From CAYHHI01 sp964356335 (GTDB taxonomy: Bacteria > Arandabacterota > Arandabacteria > Arandabacterales > Arandabacteraceae): DNA of 64,000 nt. The notes under the pieces were generated by a model. That model had not been told where the DNA came from. It saw only the letters and a program-made list of their open reading frames with translations, and made no database searches. The translations under genes were made by a program, and so were the position numbers. Each line of letters starts with the position of its first letter. Position 1 is the stretch's first letter. Shown one piece after another: positions 1 to 10,100 of the stretch. The stretch is taken from contig CAYHHI010000009.1 of the NCBI GenBank assembly GCA_964356335.1, forward strand, positions 20,616 through 84,615. Reading direction: 5' to 3'.

Positions 1-612
1 AATGGGCATGAGAACATCTTCGCCGTGGTGGGTGTTCATCCTCACGATGCCAGCACGCTTGACGCCGATGCCCTGGCAAGACTTGATGCCTTGGCGGACG
101 ATCCGATGGTGGTCGCCATCGGAGAGATGGGCCTGGACTATTATCGGGACCTCTCGCCGCGGCATGTGCAGGAGCAAGCCTTCAGAGATCAGATTGCACT
201 GGCCGGGAAGAAAGACTTGCCGGTGGTTGTCCACGACAGGGACGCCCACGCCAAGGTGATGCAGATACTCAAGGAAGAGAAGGTCTCCCGCGGAGTCCTA
301 CACTGTTTCTCAGGTGATCTCAATATGGCGAGACAGGCTATCGACCTCGGCCTCTACCTCTCATTCGCAGGTCCCATAACTTACAATGGCCACAAGGCCC
401 GCGAAATAATGGGCAAGGTGCCGCTTGACAGAATCCTCATCGAGACCGACTGCCCCTACCTCACCCCTGTGCCCTTCCGCGGCAAGCGCAACGAACCCGC
501 CTACGTCCGGTATGTTCTCGCTCGCGTTGCGGATATCCTCGGCAAGCCCGTCCCCGAGGTTGACAGTCTCACTGGAACCAACACCCGAACCCTCTTCAAT
601 TTACCAGCCTGA
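1..612 (+). CDS. tatD: TatD family metal-dependent hydrolase (3' part)
   Basis: The reading frame is open from the first base, so the N-terminus lies outside the window; 203 of the usual ~255-260 residues are present. TatD enzymes are TIM-barrel metal-dependent DNases/hydrolases of the cytoplasm. Family signatures seen in order are VVGVHPHDA at the left edge, GEMGLDYY (metal-binding Glu), VVVHDRDAH, LHCFSG and IETDCPYLTP (metal-binding Asp). The first HxH metal motif is in the missing part. An internal ATG at 25 is not the real start because conserved TatD sequence precedes it. The next gene is 169 bp downstream and unrelated. Family assignment is secure; the physiological substrate is not known from sequence. 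Confidence 0.95.
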   Translation, partial: NGHENIFAVVGVHPHDASTLDADALARLDALADDPMVVAIGEMGLDYYRDLSPRHVQEQAFRDQIALAGKKDLPVVVHDRDAHAKVMQILKEEKVSRGVLHCFSGDLNMARQAIDLGLYLSFAGPITYNGHKAREIMGKVPLDRILIETDCPYLTPVPFRGKRNEPAYVRYVLARVADILGKPVPEVDSLTGTNTRTLFNLPA

Positions 613-781
613 ACTTGCCTGTCAAACGGCTGCCTCAGTCCGTCATCCTGAAGCTGCTAGAGAGAGAACGCTGGCGAGGCATCGCGACTTTAAGCTTGGC
701 AACCTTGGACCTGCATGTTAGGATCGAGGTGCAGGTTCCTAAACAACGCAGGGTGCCAATAAGAACGGAGGCCGGTCCGAT

Positions 782-1642
782 ATGAGATTCTGTGGTCTGC
801 TTATCCCAATCTTTGTGCTTTGCTTGGCGGTTTCTGCTCACGGATTCGATGTCGAGGCCTTGAAGATCAGCGAAGGTCTGACGGCGGCGGAGGACGCGGA
901 TTGCTACGTACAGTACTACTACCACATTGGGTGCCCAACCAGTTCGATGTATTGGAGCTTTTCTGGTTGGTCCTGCGGTGATAAAATCGGCGAGTTCTTC
1001 ACAATCGGAGATGTGTCAACCTGTTCCTGCCCAGGCCCCGCCTGTGACTCAGCCCGGTGCCAGGTTGTTACGGGCTTTAAGGTCCTTGACTTTGCGGGAT
1101 ATGGGCAAACCTACCCAGGGCTCTACACGGTGAGATTCGACATCTACTGCTCGGATGAGTCCGGATGTCCTGTTGGCGGCTCGCTCTGGGAGAGTCCTCC
1201 CCTGGAGACCGCATACGGATGGAATACTATTTCAGTGGACCCGCCCCTTGACGTGGCTGGTTGCTGCATCCAGCCAGACCCGCCAGCCAGGCCAAGGCTT
1301 CTCGTCACTGCTACCCACATCGGAACGGCGTGTAACTATCCGAAATGGGGCCTTGATAACATAAGCGCCGCAGTCTTGGGTGGCTGCGACATGCATACTT
1401 CCAGCTGCTTGCCGGCTCTCTACCCGAGACCATCCAACAGCCACTATTCCACAATTCACTCGGGTTACTATGGGATTAACTTTGCGAACTGCCCTCCCTG
1501 GTGGTTCGTAGATGGCGGTGACACGACTCATGACCAGAGCATGTACGGATTCATAGAGCTCGCCTGGAGGCTCTGCGTGAGATGCGTCGGGGATGCAACC
1601 GAACCCACAACCTGGGGAAATATAAAGGCGATCTATAAGTAG
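782..1642 (+). CDS. Secreted cysteine-rich protein of unknown function
   Basis: A 286-residue protein starting with a signal peptide (positive MRF, hydrophobic core, cleavage near SAHG). The mature part has 17 cysteines, several in tight clusters (CSCPGPAC, GCC), which suggests a disulfide-stabilised extracytoplasmic protein. Aromatic and Gly/Pro-rich stretches look beta-rich. The ATG has a GGAGG-type ribosome site about ten bases upstream. No enzymatic motif or known domain was recognised. It lies 54 bp before the PEGA gene set and may be co-transcribed with it, but nothing in its sequence links it to signalling. Confidence 0.75.
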   Translation: MRFCGLLIPIFVLCLAVSAHGFDVEALKISEGLTAAEDADCYVQYYYHIGCPTSSMYWSFSGWSCGDKIGEFFTIGDVSTCSCPGPACDSARCQVVTGFKVLDFAGYGQTYPGLYTVRFDIYCSDESGCPVGGSLWESPPLETAYGWNTISVDPPLDVAGCCIQPDPPARPRLLVTATHIGTACNYPKWGLDNISAAVLGGCDMHTSSCLPALYPRPSNSHYSTIHSGYYGINFANCPPWWFVDGGDTTHDQSMYGFIELAWRLCVRCVGDATEPTTWGNIKAIYK

Positions 1643-1696
1643 CTCGGTATCACACTGGGCGGCATCACTCAATCCTTTGTCCGAGGAGGTAGCCAA

Positions 1697-2500
1697 ATGG
1701 TACACATGCAGAAATGGCTTCGCATTCTTGCCAAAACGCTGAACGTGGCACTTCTTGCCTCCCTAATCTTGGCTATGACTTGCCCTCCTGGCCTGGCCGC
1801 AGATGGGCAGCAAGAAGATGTTTACGTGAGGTTTGAGGAGGTCAGCTCCCTGCGATCCCAGGGCCAGTATGATAAGGCGGTCGAGATATTGCAGAATATC
1901 ATCAGGGAATACTCAAGGTCCGACGAAATTCTCAGGCATGCCTACAATAACCTCGTCTTCACTCTTCTAAAGAAGGCGGATCAGTCCGGTGCTGAAAGGG
2001 ACAAATCCGCAGCCAGAGAGAATGCGCGCGAGGCCCTCTATCGCTTCCCCGATCTCACAGCAGACACGGCGTATATCTCGCCGCAGGTCAACTACCTCTA
2101 TGATGAACTCAGGAAGCAGCTCTTTGGAGCCTTGAGTGTTGCCACCAAGCCGGAGTCGTGTCGGGTTTTTCTCAGGCCGGACTCGGCAGAGACCTTCTTG
2201 AGCACCGACTTCGCTGGGTTTTCGCCGCTGCATATCAAATATGTGAGAGCGGGGGCATACATTCTGAACGTAAGCAAATCCGGCTATCAAGACCAATCGA
2301 TGGCTATCAGCATCGACCCGGGGGGTGTCACAAATACCCCGATGTCCCTGTCCCGGGAGCGTAACAAGAAATGGTGGCTCTTGAGAGCCGGCCCGGCGGC
2401 AGTGCTTACGGGTGTGCTCTTGGCAGTCAAACTGAGCGGTGGTGAAGGGGGAGCTGCGCCTTCGCCCCTGCCGGGGCCACCTCAGCCTCCGGGGGACTAG
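1697..2500 (+). CDS. Secreted or membrane-anchored TPR/PEGA-domain protein
   Basis: 267 residues. The N-terminus has a hydrophobic signal sequence (residues ~8-35, cleavage near GLAAD). Residues ~40-125 are helical and TPR-like (GQYDKAVEILQ, YNNLVFTLLKKA). A PEGA-type beta domain follows at ~135-215 (SVATKPESCRVFL, GAYILNVSKSGYQ). A hydrophobic segment at ~225-245 and a Pro/Gly tail close the protein. The start is chosen by a GAGGAGGT site six bases upstream. PEGA domains are extracytoplasmic beta modules thought to bind the envelope. The following two genes also concern PEGA domains and ATPase/kinase signalling, so this protein is probably their envelope partner; that role is inferred from context. 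Confidence 0.75.
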   Translation: MVHMQKWLRILAKTLNVALLASLILAMTCPPGLAADGQQEDVYVRFEEVSSLRSQGQYDKAVEILQNIIREYSRSDEILRHAYNNLVFTLLKKADQSGAERDKSAARENAREALYRFPDLTADTAYISPQVNYLYDELRKQLFGALSVATKPESCRVFLRPDSAETFLSTDFAGFSPLHIKYVRAGAYILNVSKSGYQDQSMAISIDPGGVTNTPMSLSRERNKKWWLLRAGPAAVLTGVLLAVKLSGGEGGAAPSPLPGPPQPPGD

Positions 2501-2575
2501 AGCCTTGTTGCGGAAGGATTCGAATATCGTGAACTCTCCACCCCTGCTCGTGAGTTCGGGCGCCCGGAGCTCTCT

Positions 2576-4774
2576 ATGAGAGGGACGGACAGCAATGGAT
2601 TTCGGCCCATAGCGAATCCATACATTGTTGGGAACCCGATCAAAGATGCACAGATGTTCTTTGGGCGGGAAGACGACTTCACGTATGTCAACAAGAAGTT
2701 CTCGACCACCAAAGAAGGTGGAATGATCGTTCTGTGCGGGGCCCGCCGAAGCGGCAAGACCTCAATCCTGTTCCAGATAATGCAAGGCCGTTTGGGATCT
2801 GACTTTCTTCCCGTACTGATCGACATGCAATCCATGACCATAAGGAACGACCAGGATTTTCTTGCGAAGCTCGGTCACCAAATCCTCTCCTCAGTTGATG
2901 TTGGAGTCAGTATTCCGCGATTCATGGTACAGGTAGAAAGCAACGCCTTCGCCGCAGTTGAGGATCTCGTCAAGAGGATCAATGCGGAGCATGGCGGGAA
3001 GAGGCTCATATTCATGTTCGATGAATATGAGCTTTTCGAGACCAACATAGACTCGGGGATAATAACCACGCGTATCCTCAATCTCTTGGCAAATCTGATA
3101 GAGCACAAGCAGGTCTTTGTTATCTTCACGGGTTCGGACAATCTGGAGGCACGGAATAAGCCGTATTGGGATGTGTTTCTGAGCAAAGCCCTCCATCGGC
3201 GGATAAGCTTCTTGAGCGAGGTCGATACCCTCCGGCTCATAACTGAGCCCTTGAAGGGCGTTGTGCGCTTTGCCGAGAACGTGCCTGACAGGATGTATCA
3301 TCTGACAGCGGGGCAGCCCTTCTACACGCAGGTAGTCTGTCAAAGCATAGTGGATAGGCTCAATGAGTGTCGCCGATATGAGGTTGTGGACGATGATGTG
3401 ACCGTGGCTGTGAAAGAAATCATCGAGAATCCACTGCCCCAGATGATTTTCAACTGGAATGCCCTGAAGGATCTGGAAAAGATTGGCCTTGCCGTGATTG
3501 CGGAATTGAGCAAAGAGAAACTCGGGTTGGCTGCGCCTCGCGATATCACTCGATATATGCGGGATCAGAATATCGGCTACCGAATTGACGAAGGGGAACT
3601 GAGCAAGGCACTGGAGAATCTCTTCCACTGCGATTTGCTGCATAAGGAAGGCCACAAGGATGCTTACAGTTTCAAGATGGACCTCTGGAGATCATGGGTC
3701 ACGCGTATGCATTCCGTATGGCAGGTTATCGATGAGATGGAACGCAGCGCAACGGGGCCGTCCAGCAAAGGCATCATCGCCGAAGGGGGCGGGCGGCGCA
3801 GGAGGCTGAGATTGGTTCTGACCGCAGTCGGGGCCCTGGTGATAATGTTACCCGTCGCGTATTGGCTGCTGGCGCGTGGGGTGTCCGGGCCGGCCTCTGA
3901 ACCCAGAGATGCCGCTATCGTGTCGGTCGAGACCACTCCCTCTGATGCAAACGTGCTTGTTGACGGCAAGTGGATTGGGAAGTCGCCTGTCAGAGAGGTG
4001 AGCGTGCCTGCGGGTTCGAGAGTAATAGGGGTCGAGCGTGACGGATATGAAGCGGTCAGTGATACTCTCGTGTTCAGAAAGAACGAACCGAAAGGCCTGA
4101 GTTATTATCTCACAGAGCGCGTCGGCAACCTCGAGGTATCCTCTGAGCCCGACCGGGCCGAGATCTACATCGATGGCAAGAATACAGATAAGACCACCCC
4201 CGCGGTAATCACGGGTCTTTCAGCACGAACCCCACATCAAGTTGAGCTGAGACTGGCTGGTTACCAGGCCAAGAGGTGGGAGAATGTCCTGATCCCCGAG
4301 GATTCTACGGCAGCCCTGAATCATAGTTTCGCCAAGATGACAGGGACCATGACCATAGTCTCCGAACCCCCAGAGGCGCAAGTCTATCTGGACGGAAAGC
4401 CCATTGATACAACCCCCTGTATTCTCAAGGACCTACCTTATGGAACCCATAGATTAGGACTGAGCAAGGCGGGGTACCGGAGTCATGAGGAAGAGACGGA
4501 TGTCTCAAGCCTGAGCTATGAGAAGAAGATCAAGCTCACAGTGCTTCCTCCCGGCAAGATTGTCTTCAACATAGAGCCGTACGGTGACGTGTTCATAAAT
4601 GGGAGCCTTGTTGGGCAGGAAGTGACGTACCATGAGGAGGCGCGAGCCCCGGGAAAATACACCGTCCTTTTGAAACATCCGCAGTTTGGCACCTATACGC
4701 AGGAAGTCGAAGTTAAATCGGACGAATTGGTGACAGTACAGCATAAGTTCTCGAGCTCGGGAGCAGGCCGATGA
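2576..4774 (+). CDS. Membrane AAA/STAND-like ATPase with four C-terminal PEGA domains
   Basis: 732 residues. The N-terminal ~300 residues form a P-loop ATPase: FFGRE entry motif, Walker A GARRSGKTS (residues 55-63) and Walker B LIFMFDEYE (144-152). A winged-helix-like region follows. One transmembrane segment lies at ~405-432, after an Arg-rich cytoplasmic anchor. Four consecutive PEGA domains fill the rest (VSVETTPSDANVLVDGK, VSSEPDRAEIYIDGK, VSEPPEAQVYLDGK, FNIEPYGDVFINGS). The layout implies a cytoplasmic ATPase coupled to an envelope-facing sensor or anchor. The stop overlaps the start of the kinase gene by four bases (ATGA), indicating translational coupling. The ATPase is related to the one fused to that kinase. 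Function is not established. Confidence 0.8.
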   Translation: MRGTDSNGFRPIANPYIVGNPIKDAQMFFGREDDFTYVNKKFSTTKEGGMIVLCGARRSGKTSILFQIMQGRLGSDFLPVLIDMQSMTIRNDQDFLAKLGHQILSSVDVGVSIPRFMVQVESNAFAAVEDLVKRINAEHGGKRLIFMFDEYELFETNIDSGIITTRILNLLANLIEHKQVFVIFTGSDNLEARNKPYWDVFLSKALHRRISFLSEVDTLRLITEPLKGVVRFAENVPDRMYHLTAGQPFYTQVVCQSIVDRLNECRRYEVVDDDVTVAVKEIIENPLPQMIFNWNALKDLEKIGLAVIAELSKEKLGLAAPRDITRYMRDQNIGYRIDEGELSKALENLFHCDLLHKEGHKDAYSFKMDLWRSWVTRMHSVWQVIDEMERSATGPSSKGIIAEGGGRRRRLRLVLTAVGALVIMLPVAYWLLARGVSGPASEPRDAAIVSVETTPSDANVLVDGKWIGKSPVREVSVPAGSRVIGVERDGYEAVSDTLVFRKNEPKGLSYYLTERVGNLEVSSEPDRAEIYIDGKNTDKTTPAVITGLSARTPHQVELRLAGYQAKRWENVLIPEDSTAALNHSFAKMTGTMTIVSEPPEAQVYLDGKPIDTTPCILKDLPYGTHRLGLSKAGYRSHEEETDVSSLSYEKKIKLTVLPPGKIVFNIEPYGDVFINGSLVGQEVTYHEEARAPGKYTVLLKHPQFGTYTQEVEVKSDELVTVQHKFSSSGAGR

Positions 4775-6708
4775 TTGGTGCATTGATCGGGGGGCGGTAT
4801 CGAATTGACAGGAAGATCGGGCAGGGGGGATTCGGAGAGGTCTATCAGGGCCACGACCTCAACTTGAGGAGGGATGTGGCTGTCAAGGTCCTCACTGACG
4901 CCGGGCATGAAGAGGCATTTAAGAAGAGGTTCCTTCGCGAGTCAGAGATGACAGCGAGGCTCATACACCCGAACATCGTCACGGTGTTTGATTTTGGCGA
5001 GTATGATGGCAAGCCCTATCTCGTGCTGGAGATTGTCAACGGGCCGTCACTAATGGAAGTGGCCGACAAGGCAACTCTCCCGCTGGGGCAGATCGTGAAG
5101 TACTCCATCCAGGTTTGCGGTGCCATGGCCTGGGCCCATGGGCAGGGAGTGATTCATCGTGATCTGACGCTTAAGAATATTATGGTCAACGAGCATGAAC
5201 AGGTGAAGATTCTGGACTTCGGCCTCGCCAAGGTGATGGACGTCGAGGCTCAGACAACTGCCAAAATGGTCGGCACGCCATATTATCTCGCACCTGAACA
5301 GATAGCCAATGATCCCGTCGATCATCGGGTTGACATATTTGCCTTCGGGGTAGGCCTGTTCCGTTTGATTAACGGGCATTTCCCCTTCGAGGCCGAACAC
5401 CCCGCGTCGGTTCTGTACCAGATCATGAATGAGCGGGATTTCAGATTTCGGGAGGATGTTTCCGATGAGCTCAAGGATCTTATCTTGAAGTGCCTGGAGA
5501 AGAATCCCGATGATCGCTACAGAGGCTTCAGCGAGATATCCAACGATCTCGCTGCAATCCAGCGGGCATGCCTTGACTCGACGGTCGGCATACCGGCCAC
5601 GGTTGTCACTTACACCAGAAGCAGCAGGCGCAACCCCTACCTCAACAGGGTCATGATCAGGAATCCCAGGGATTTCTTCGGCCGTGCGAGGGAGGTGAAG
5701 AGGATCTACGCTCGACTGGATTCGCCGCATCCCCAGTCGATATCAATAGTGGGCGATAGGCGAATCGGGAAATCCTCTCTCCTCAACTATGTCTATCAGA
5801 GGAAGAATCGTAAGCAGTTCATGCAGACCTACCATGACACCATATTCATCTACATAGATCTCCAGCGCAGCATGGATCTCACGGTGGCCCGATTTGTGGA
5901 CATGATTTCGGGAATGCTCAAGTACGAACAGGAGATAGCGATTCCTGATACGGGCGGCGAGAGGACCCTCGACAATCTAAGAGATGTGATCCAGGAACTT
6001 GGCGATAAGGGCAGACGCGTGATCATTCTCTTGGATGAGTTCGAGACCATCACGAAGAACCCGAACTTCGATATGCAATTCTTCTCTTTCCTGCGATTCC
6101 TTGCCAACAACTTCAAGGTGGCCTATGTTACATCGTCGCATCTGGAGCTCCAGCAGCTTTGCCATAACAAGGACATCGCGGATTCGCCTTTCTTCAATAT
6201 CTTCTCCAACCTGCCCCTGCGGCCATTCACCCACGAGGAGGCCATTGAACTTGTGAGCATCCCCTCGGAGAGGGAGGGGATCCCTCTTGCCGCACATGCT
6301 TCTCAGATATTGGAGCTGTCGGGCTATTTCCCACTGTATATCCAGATTGCGTGTTCGAATGTGTTTGAGTTTTTCATCGAAAATCGGAACGCCCCGGTTG
6401 ATTGGCGGGAGATCTCCCAGCGGTTCAAAGAAGAAGTCTATCCCCACTATAGCTTCGTTTGGGAAAAGATGGACGAGACATCAAAAGAAACTCTCTGCCG
6501 CGTTGCCATGGGGAAACACGTTGGCACGAAATACAGGTACCTCGGCGAGGATCTGCAGCGAAGGGGATACCTGAGGGAGGAAGGGAAAGGGCTTGCACTT
6601 TTCTCATCGAGCTTCAAAGATTTCGTTCTCGAGCAGAGCCAAAGGCTATCGGGGAAGAGAGGGTTCTTTTCGGGGTTTTGGGGGAGGAAGGATAAGGGAT
6701 CTCAGTGA
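4771..6708 (+). CDS. Serine/threonine protein kinase fused to an AAA/STAND-like ATPase
   Basis: 645 residues, no transmembrane segment seen. Residues ~8-270 are a Hanks-type kinase: Gly loop IGQGGFGEV, Lys39 in VAVKVL, HRD at 129-131, DFG at 149-151 and an APEQ activation-segment end. The catalytic loop reads HRDLTLKN, so the Lys usual in Ser/Thr kinases (HRDLKxxN) is Thr. Residues ~290-600 are a P-loop ATPase entered by FFGRAREV, with Walker A GDRRIGKSS (328-336) and Walker B VIILLDEFE (417-425). This half resembles the ATPase of the preceding gene, whose stop codon it overlaps. A kinase controlling, or controlled by, ATPase oligomerisation is a reasonable inference. Confidence 0.85.
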   Translation: MIGALIGGRYRIDRKIGQGGFGEVYQGHDLNLRRDVAVKVLTDAGHEEAFKKRFLRESEMTARLIHPNIVTVFDFGEYDGKPYLVLEIVNGPSLMEVADKATLPLGQIVKYSIQVCGAMAWAHGQGVIHRDLTLKNIMVNEHEQVKILDFGLAKVMDVEAQTTAKMVGTPYYLAPEQIANDPVDHRVDIFAFGVGLFRLINGHFPFEAEHPASVLYQIMNERDFRFREDVSDELKDLILKCLEKNPDDRYRGFSEISNDLAAIQRACLDSTVGIPATVVTYTRSSRRNPYLNRVMIRNPRDFFGRAREVKRIYARLDSPHPQSISIVGDRRIGKSSLLNYVYQRKNRKQFMQTYHDTIFIYIDLQRSMDLTVARFVDMISGMLKYEQEIAIPDTGGERTLDNLRDVIQELGDKGRRVIILLDEFETITKNPNFDMQFFSFLRFLANNFKVAYVTSSHLELQQLCHNKDIADSPFFNIFSNLPLRPFTHEEAIELVSIPSEREGIPLAAHASQILELSGYFPLYIQIACSNVFEFFIENRNAPVDWREISQRFKEEVYPHYSFVWEKMDETSKETLCRVAMGKHVGTKYRYLGEDLQRRGYLREEGKGLALFSSSFKDFVLEQSQRLSGKRGFFSGFWGRKDKGSQ

Positions 6709-7128
6709 AGGAGATTGGAAGGCCTTGGCAAGAATCGGGCTATTTGAGAATGGGGGTCTCAGTTGGAGCCGCGCCCCCGCGTCGACTAGGCAATTGACTG
6801 TGAGGTAGGAGCGCTGTAGGTGCCTGAAACATACAAGGGTTTTAGGCCGGTGCTGTGGGGGCAAGTGTTAGTTGCTGGCTGTGCTGACCAGCGTGGGGCT
6901 TGCCGGCCAAGTAGGTGACAGTGGGTTTCTAGCAGATTCGGCTGAGTTCTTTTATCAACGTACGGGCACATGCTTTTGTCGGTCGGAAAAGGGGTCGTCG
7001 TTAGGCGAGACGCGAACTACTGTTGGTGAGATGACTCAGCGCCAAGCGAGGGCGCACAAGTGGTAACGGCAAGTTCAGCAGCGCGAGTAAGAGTTCTTGC
7101 TGCGCACATTCTAAAGAGGAGACACGAA
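6709..7128. other. 420-bp intergenic region, no gene recognised
   Basis: Separates the kinase gene from the giant secreted-protein cluster. Short open frames exist but none has a convincing ribosome site and protein-like composition. No clear promoter, terminator or RNA gene was recognised. Confidence 0.5.
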
Positions 7129-10100
7129 ATGCGTTGTCTATCGTGGGCGTTCGGCATTGCCGTGCTGATCCTCCTCTCTCAGATCTGCGGTGCGGAAGTA
7201 CTCTTTAGAGATGACTTCAACGATCTGGCCTGGACCAACAAGAATTGGACTTACGGGGGGCGCGATACTTCCGAGTGCATCCAAGCGTTTCCACCGAACT
7301 CCGTAGAGCAAGGGGTGCTCAGTCTGGGTGGCACCAACAGACCGCGGTGCGGGTGCAACTTCTGGGCCATATGTGGTGAGGCTACCTGGGCACATTACAC
7401 CATCGAGGCGCGGGTCAAAACGACCTACAATGAAGCCGGTGCTAAGATCGGCATAGTATGGAGGTTCCCAGAGGCATCATCAGAAGGAGACTTCTATGCC
7501 TTCACGATCGCAGCGAGCAATGAGAAAGCTACGATTGAGGAAGTTCATGGCTGGACGTGCAATGCTCGCGTTTCCCTGGGGACTGCGGGTTTCGAGTGGC
7601 AGTCATACTCGTGGTATGATTTCAGAATCGAAGTGAATAGAGGCTCGCGAGAAGCCTCAGACTCCGTCCATTGCTATATCGACGGGGTCCTTATCGTTGC
7701 TTGCGAGATCGCTAGTCCGGTATCTCTGAACGGGAAGGTTGGTATATATGCAGAAGGTCAGACGCTCCTTGGCTGTGACTACTTCCGGGTTACGCTCCCC
7801 GAGGCCCACGTCTGGGAACCTGTCTACTGTGAGGATTTCTCGTCTGCCCCGCAAGGTTGGGTAATCAGTGACTCGAGCTACTACCACTGGAATCCGAGTG
7901 ACAAATGCTTCTACATACATATCCCGACGTCGGAGGAAGCTCCAGAATTCCCATACGCCTATCATGAGATCGATTATCATGGCGGGTCGTTCAAGATCGA
8001 ATTTGACATGTATGTAATCGAGCAGGGCTGGAATACAGCATTATGGTGCGGGTTGATAAATACACCCTGTGACACGACGCTTCTAGGTGCGGGCCGCAGT
8101 TGCGTTGGTGTCCTTTATGGAGCTTCCGATAGAGGGAAACACATAACACTTATTGCCCGTGATGCGCAGGAATTTACGGTGTACGAGGCTCGCTATGAAT
8201 TCGGTTCGTCGGAAGGAAAGCTTCTGCATCATGTCATTACTTACCTGGAGGACGAACGCACTCTGTCATTTGCTATCACCCAGGCGGGGACTTCATATCT
8301 GGCGAAGGCTTTTGGCGGAGTAGGGCCGTTCAGCCCGGGCATGGACTGCCTCGCCTTTCATGACCGGTTCAGGCCATCCTACTCGTACGAGTCAGCCGTT
8401 GGGTGCCTGAGTCATTTCTGCTTCTATCAAGAGCACCACCCATTAGGGGTTTCAGACAACGATGTCACGTTCCCAGCCACCACTGTAGGTGATAGTACCT
8501 CACGGATTCTGGCTCTTACCAATGCTGGCGAGACGGATCTTGTTCTCACAGATCTTGGGGCACCATCCGGTGCATTCTGTCTTACACCAGGTTTTCTCGA
8601 TAGTATCGACAAACATATCTTGATACCGCGTCGTTCACGCGTCAACATGGAGGTCAGATTCGTTCCTACGGGCGCTGGCAATCATGCGGGACGGATGGAA
8701 GTGCATACTGATGATCCCGTATTTCCTGTCACCTCAATCGCCCTTCACGGAATCGCCAGGGCATTAGAGTTCACCACCGCCGAGCTCTATTCTAGTGGTG
8801 AGGTGAACCAAGGAGATGCGTTGCGGGTGCTCTGTGTGGTGGCTGATTCCGTAAGGGTCGACTCCGCCATTGTCAACTATCGAGCTGGTGGAAAGCAGTC
8901 TTATAGCAGTTTCAAGATGGATCAACTTGGTGCTCCGGTTAATGATCAGTATTCTCTTCAGATACCTGCCGGCTTTGTGACCCCGGCAGGGATAGAGTAC
9001 TTCGTAACAATCTTTAATGGCCGGTTTTCTGTTTCTGGACCCGTCAGCCGGCTGAGGGTAAGGGTAAAGAATCTCACGTTCCCCCACTCGCAGATGCGTG
9101 GTGTATACGGCATGATTTCTATCCCTTTGGACATGGGAGGCGATATCGTTGATGTGCTAGAGGATGATCTGGGATGGCCCGATCCCGCAGTATGGCGGAT
9201 GTTCGCATACTCCGGACGAGAAGCTACATATATTGAAGTTCCGAATGAAACCCTCTTTTCTTTTGAACAAGGCAAGTCTTACTGGCTTGCTGCGGCTAGC
9301 GCTGTGCAACTGGATATTGAACGTGGACAAGGTCTCTCGGCGCCAACGGATGGATTTTACAGCGTAGCTCTCGAGCCTGGATGGAACATGATTGCCGATC
9401 CGTTCGATTTCACTGTGGCTTGGGATTCGATTCTGGTCGACTCATTGCGTATGATGGAGCAAGACGTTGTTGAGGCCCCATTTCACTGGAACCCGCAGAT
9501 ATCTGGCTATGAAGATGGCGTAGCTGTCCTGCATCCCTTCGATGGCTACTGGGTGAAGAATCTTAGTGACTCCGACGTCGTTCTTAGGGTTCCTCCGAGA
9601 GAGGCCGAGCCAGGTGTTGCCACCATTCCCAGCGCATCGGCAACCCCTGGCGGTTCGACAGGCGCCGATTTGGGAGCGACACGAGTCTTCACAAGCGCCC
9701 GAGGTGCCAAAGCCGTCTCTGGGATCTCCACGCGAGAGGGTGCCCCGCTCGCTACCGACAGCTGGGAGATTGGGATAAGGGCATCAAGTTGTGGTGTCGT
9801 CGACCTCTGCAACTTCGTTGGTGTCAGGCGAGATGCCTCGACCGACTGGGACAAGCACGATCGGAGCGAGCCGCCAATGAGCCCGGGGAGGGCCATCTCG
9901 CTTTACTTTCCTCACTCCTCCTGGGAGAGGCATGCGGGCACATATGCGGCTGATATGCGAGGCGAGTATGTAATGCCGAAGGATCCTGGACCAGCGGGGA
10001 GGGTCGTGACGGGTGTGGGCGCAAGCGATGGTGAGACGCTGAGGCACACTCTTGGTGGTGCCTTAGGAGATATGTGGGGACACACCTGGCGGTTTGATGT

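Noticed and set aside
2891..3655. A 254-codon frame antisense to the membrane ATPase
   Set aside because: No ribosome site, signal or domain, and the sense gene has intact Walker motifs throughout.
7060..7128. Upstream extension of the first giant secreted protein
   Set aside because: The ATG at 7129 has a better ribosome site and directly begins a signal peptide.
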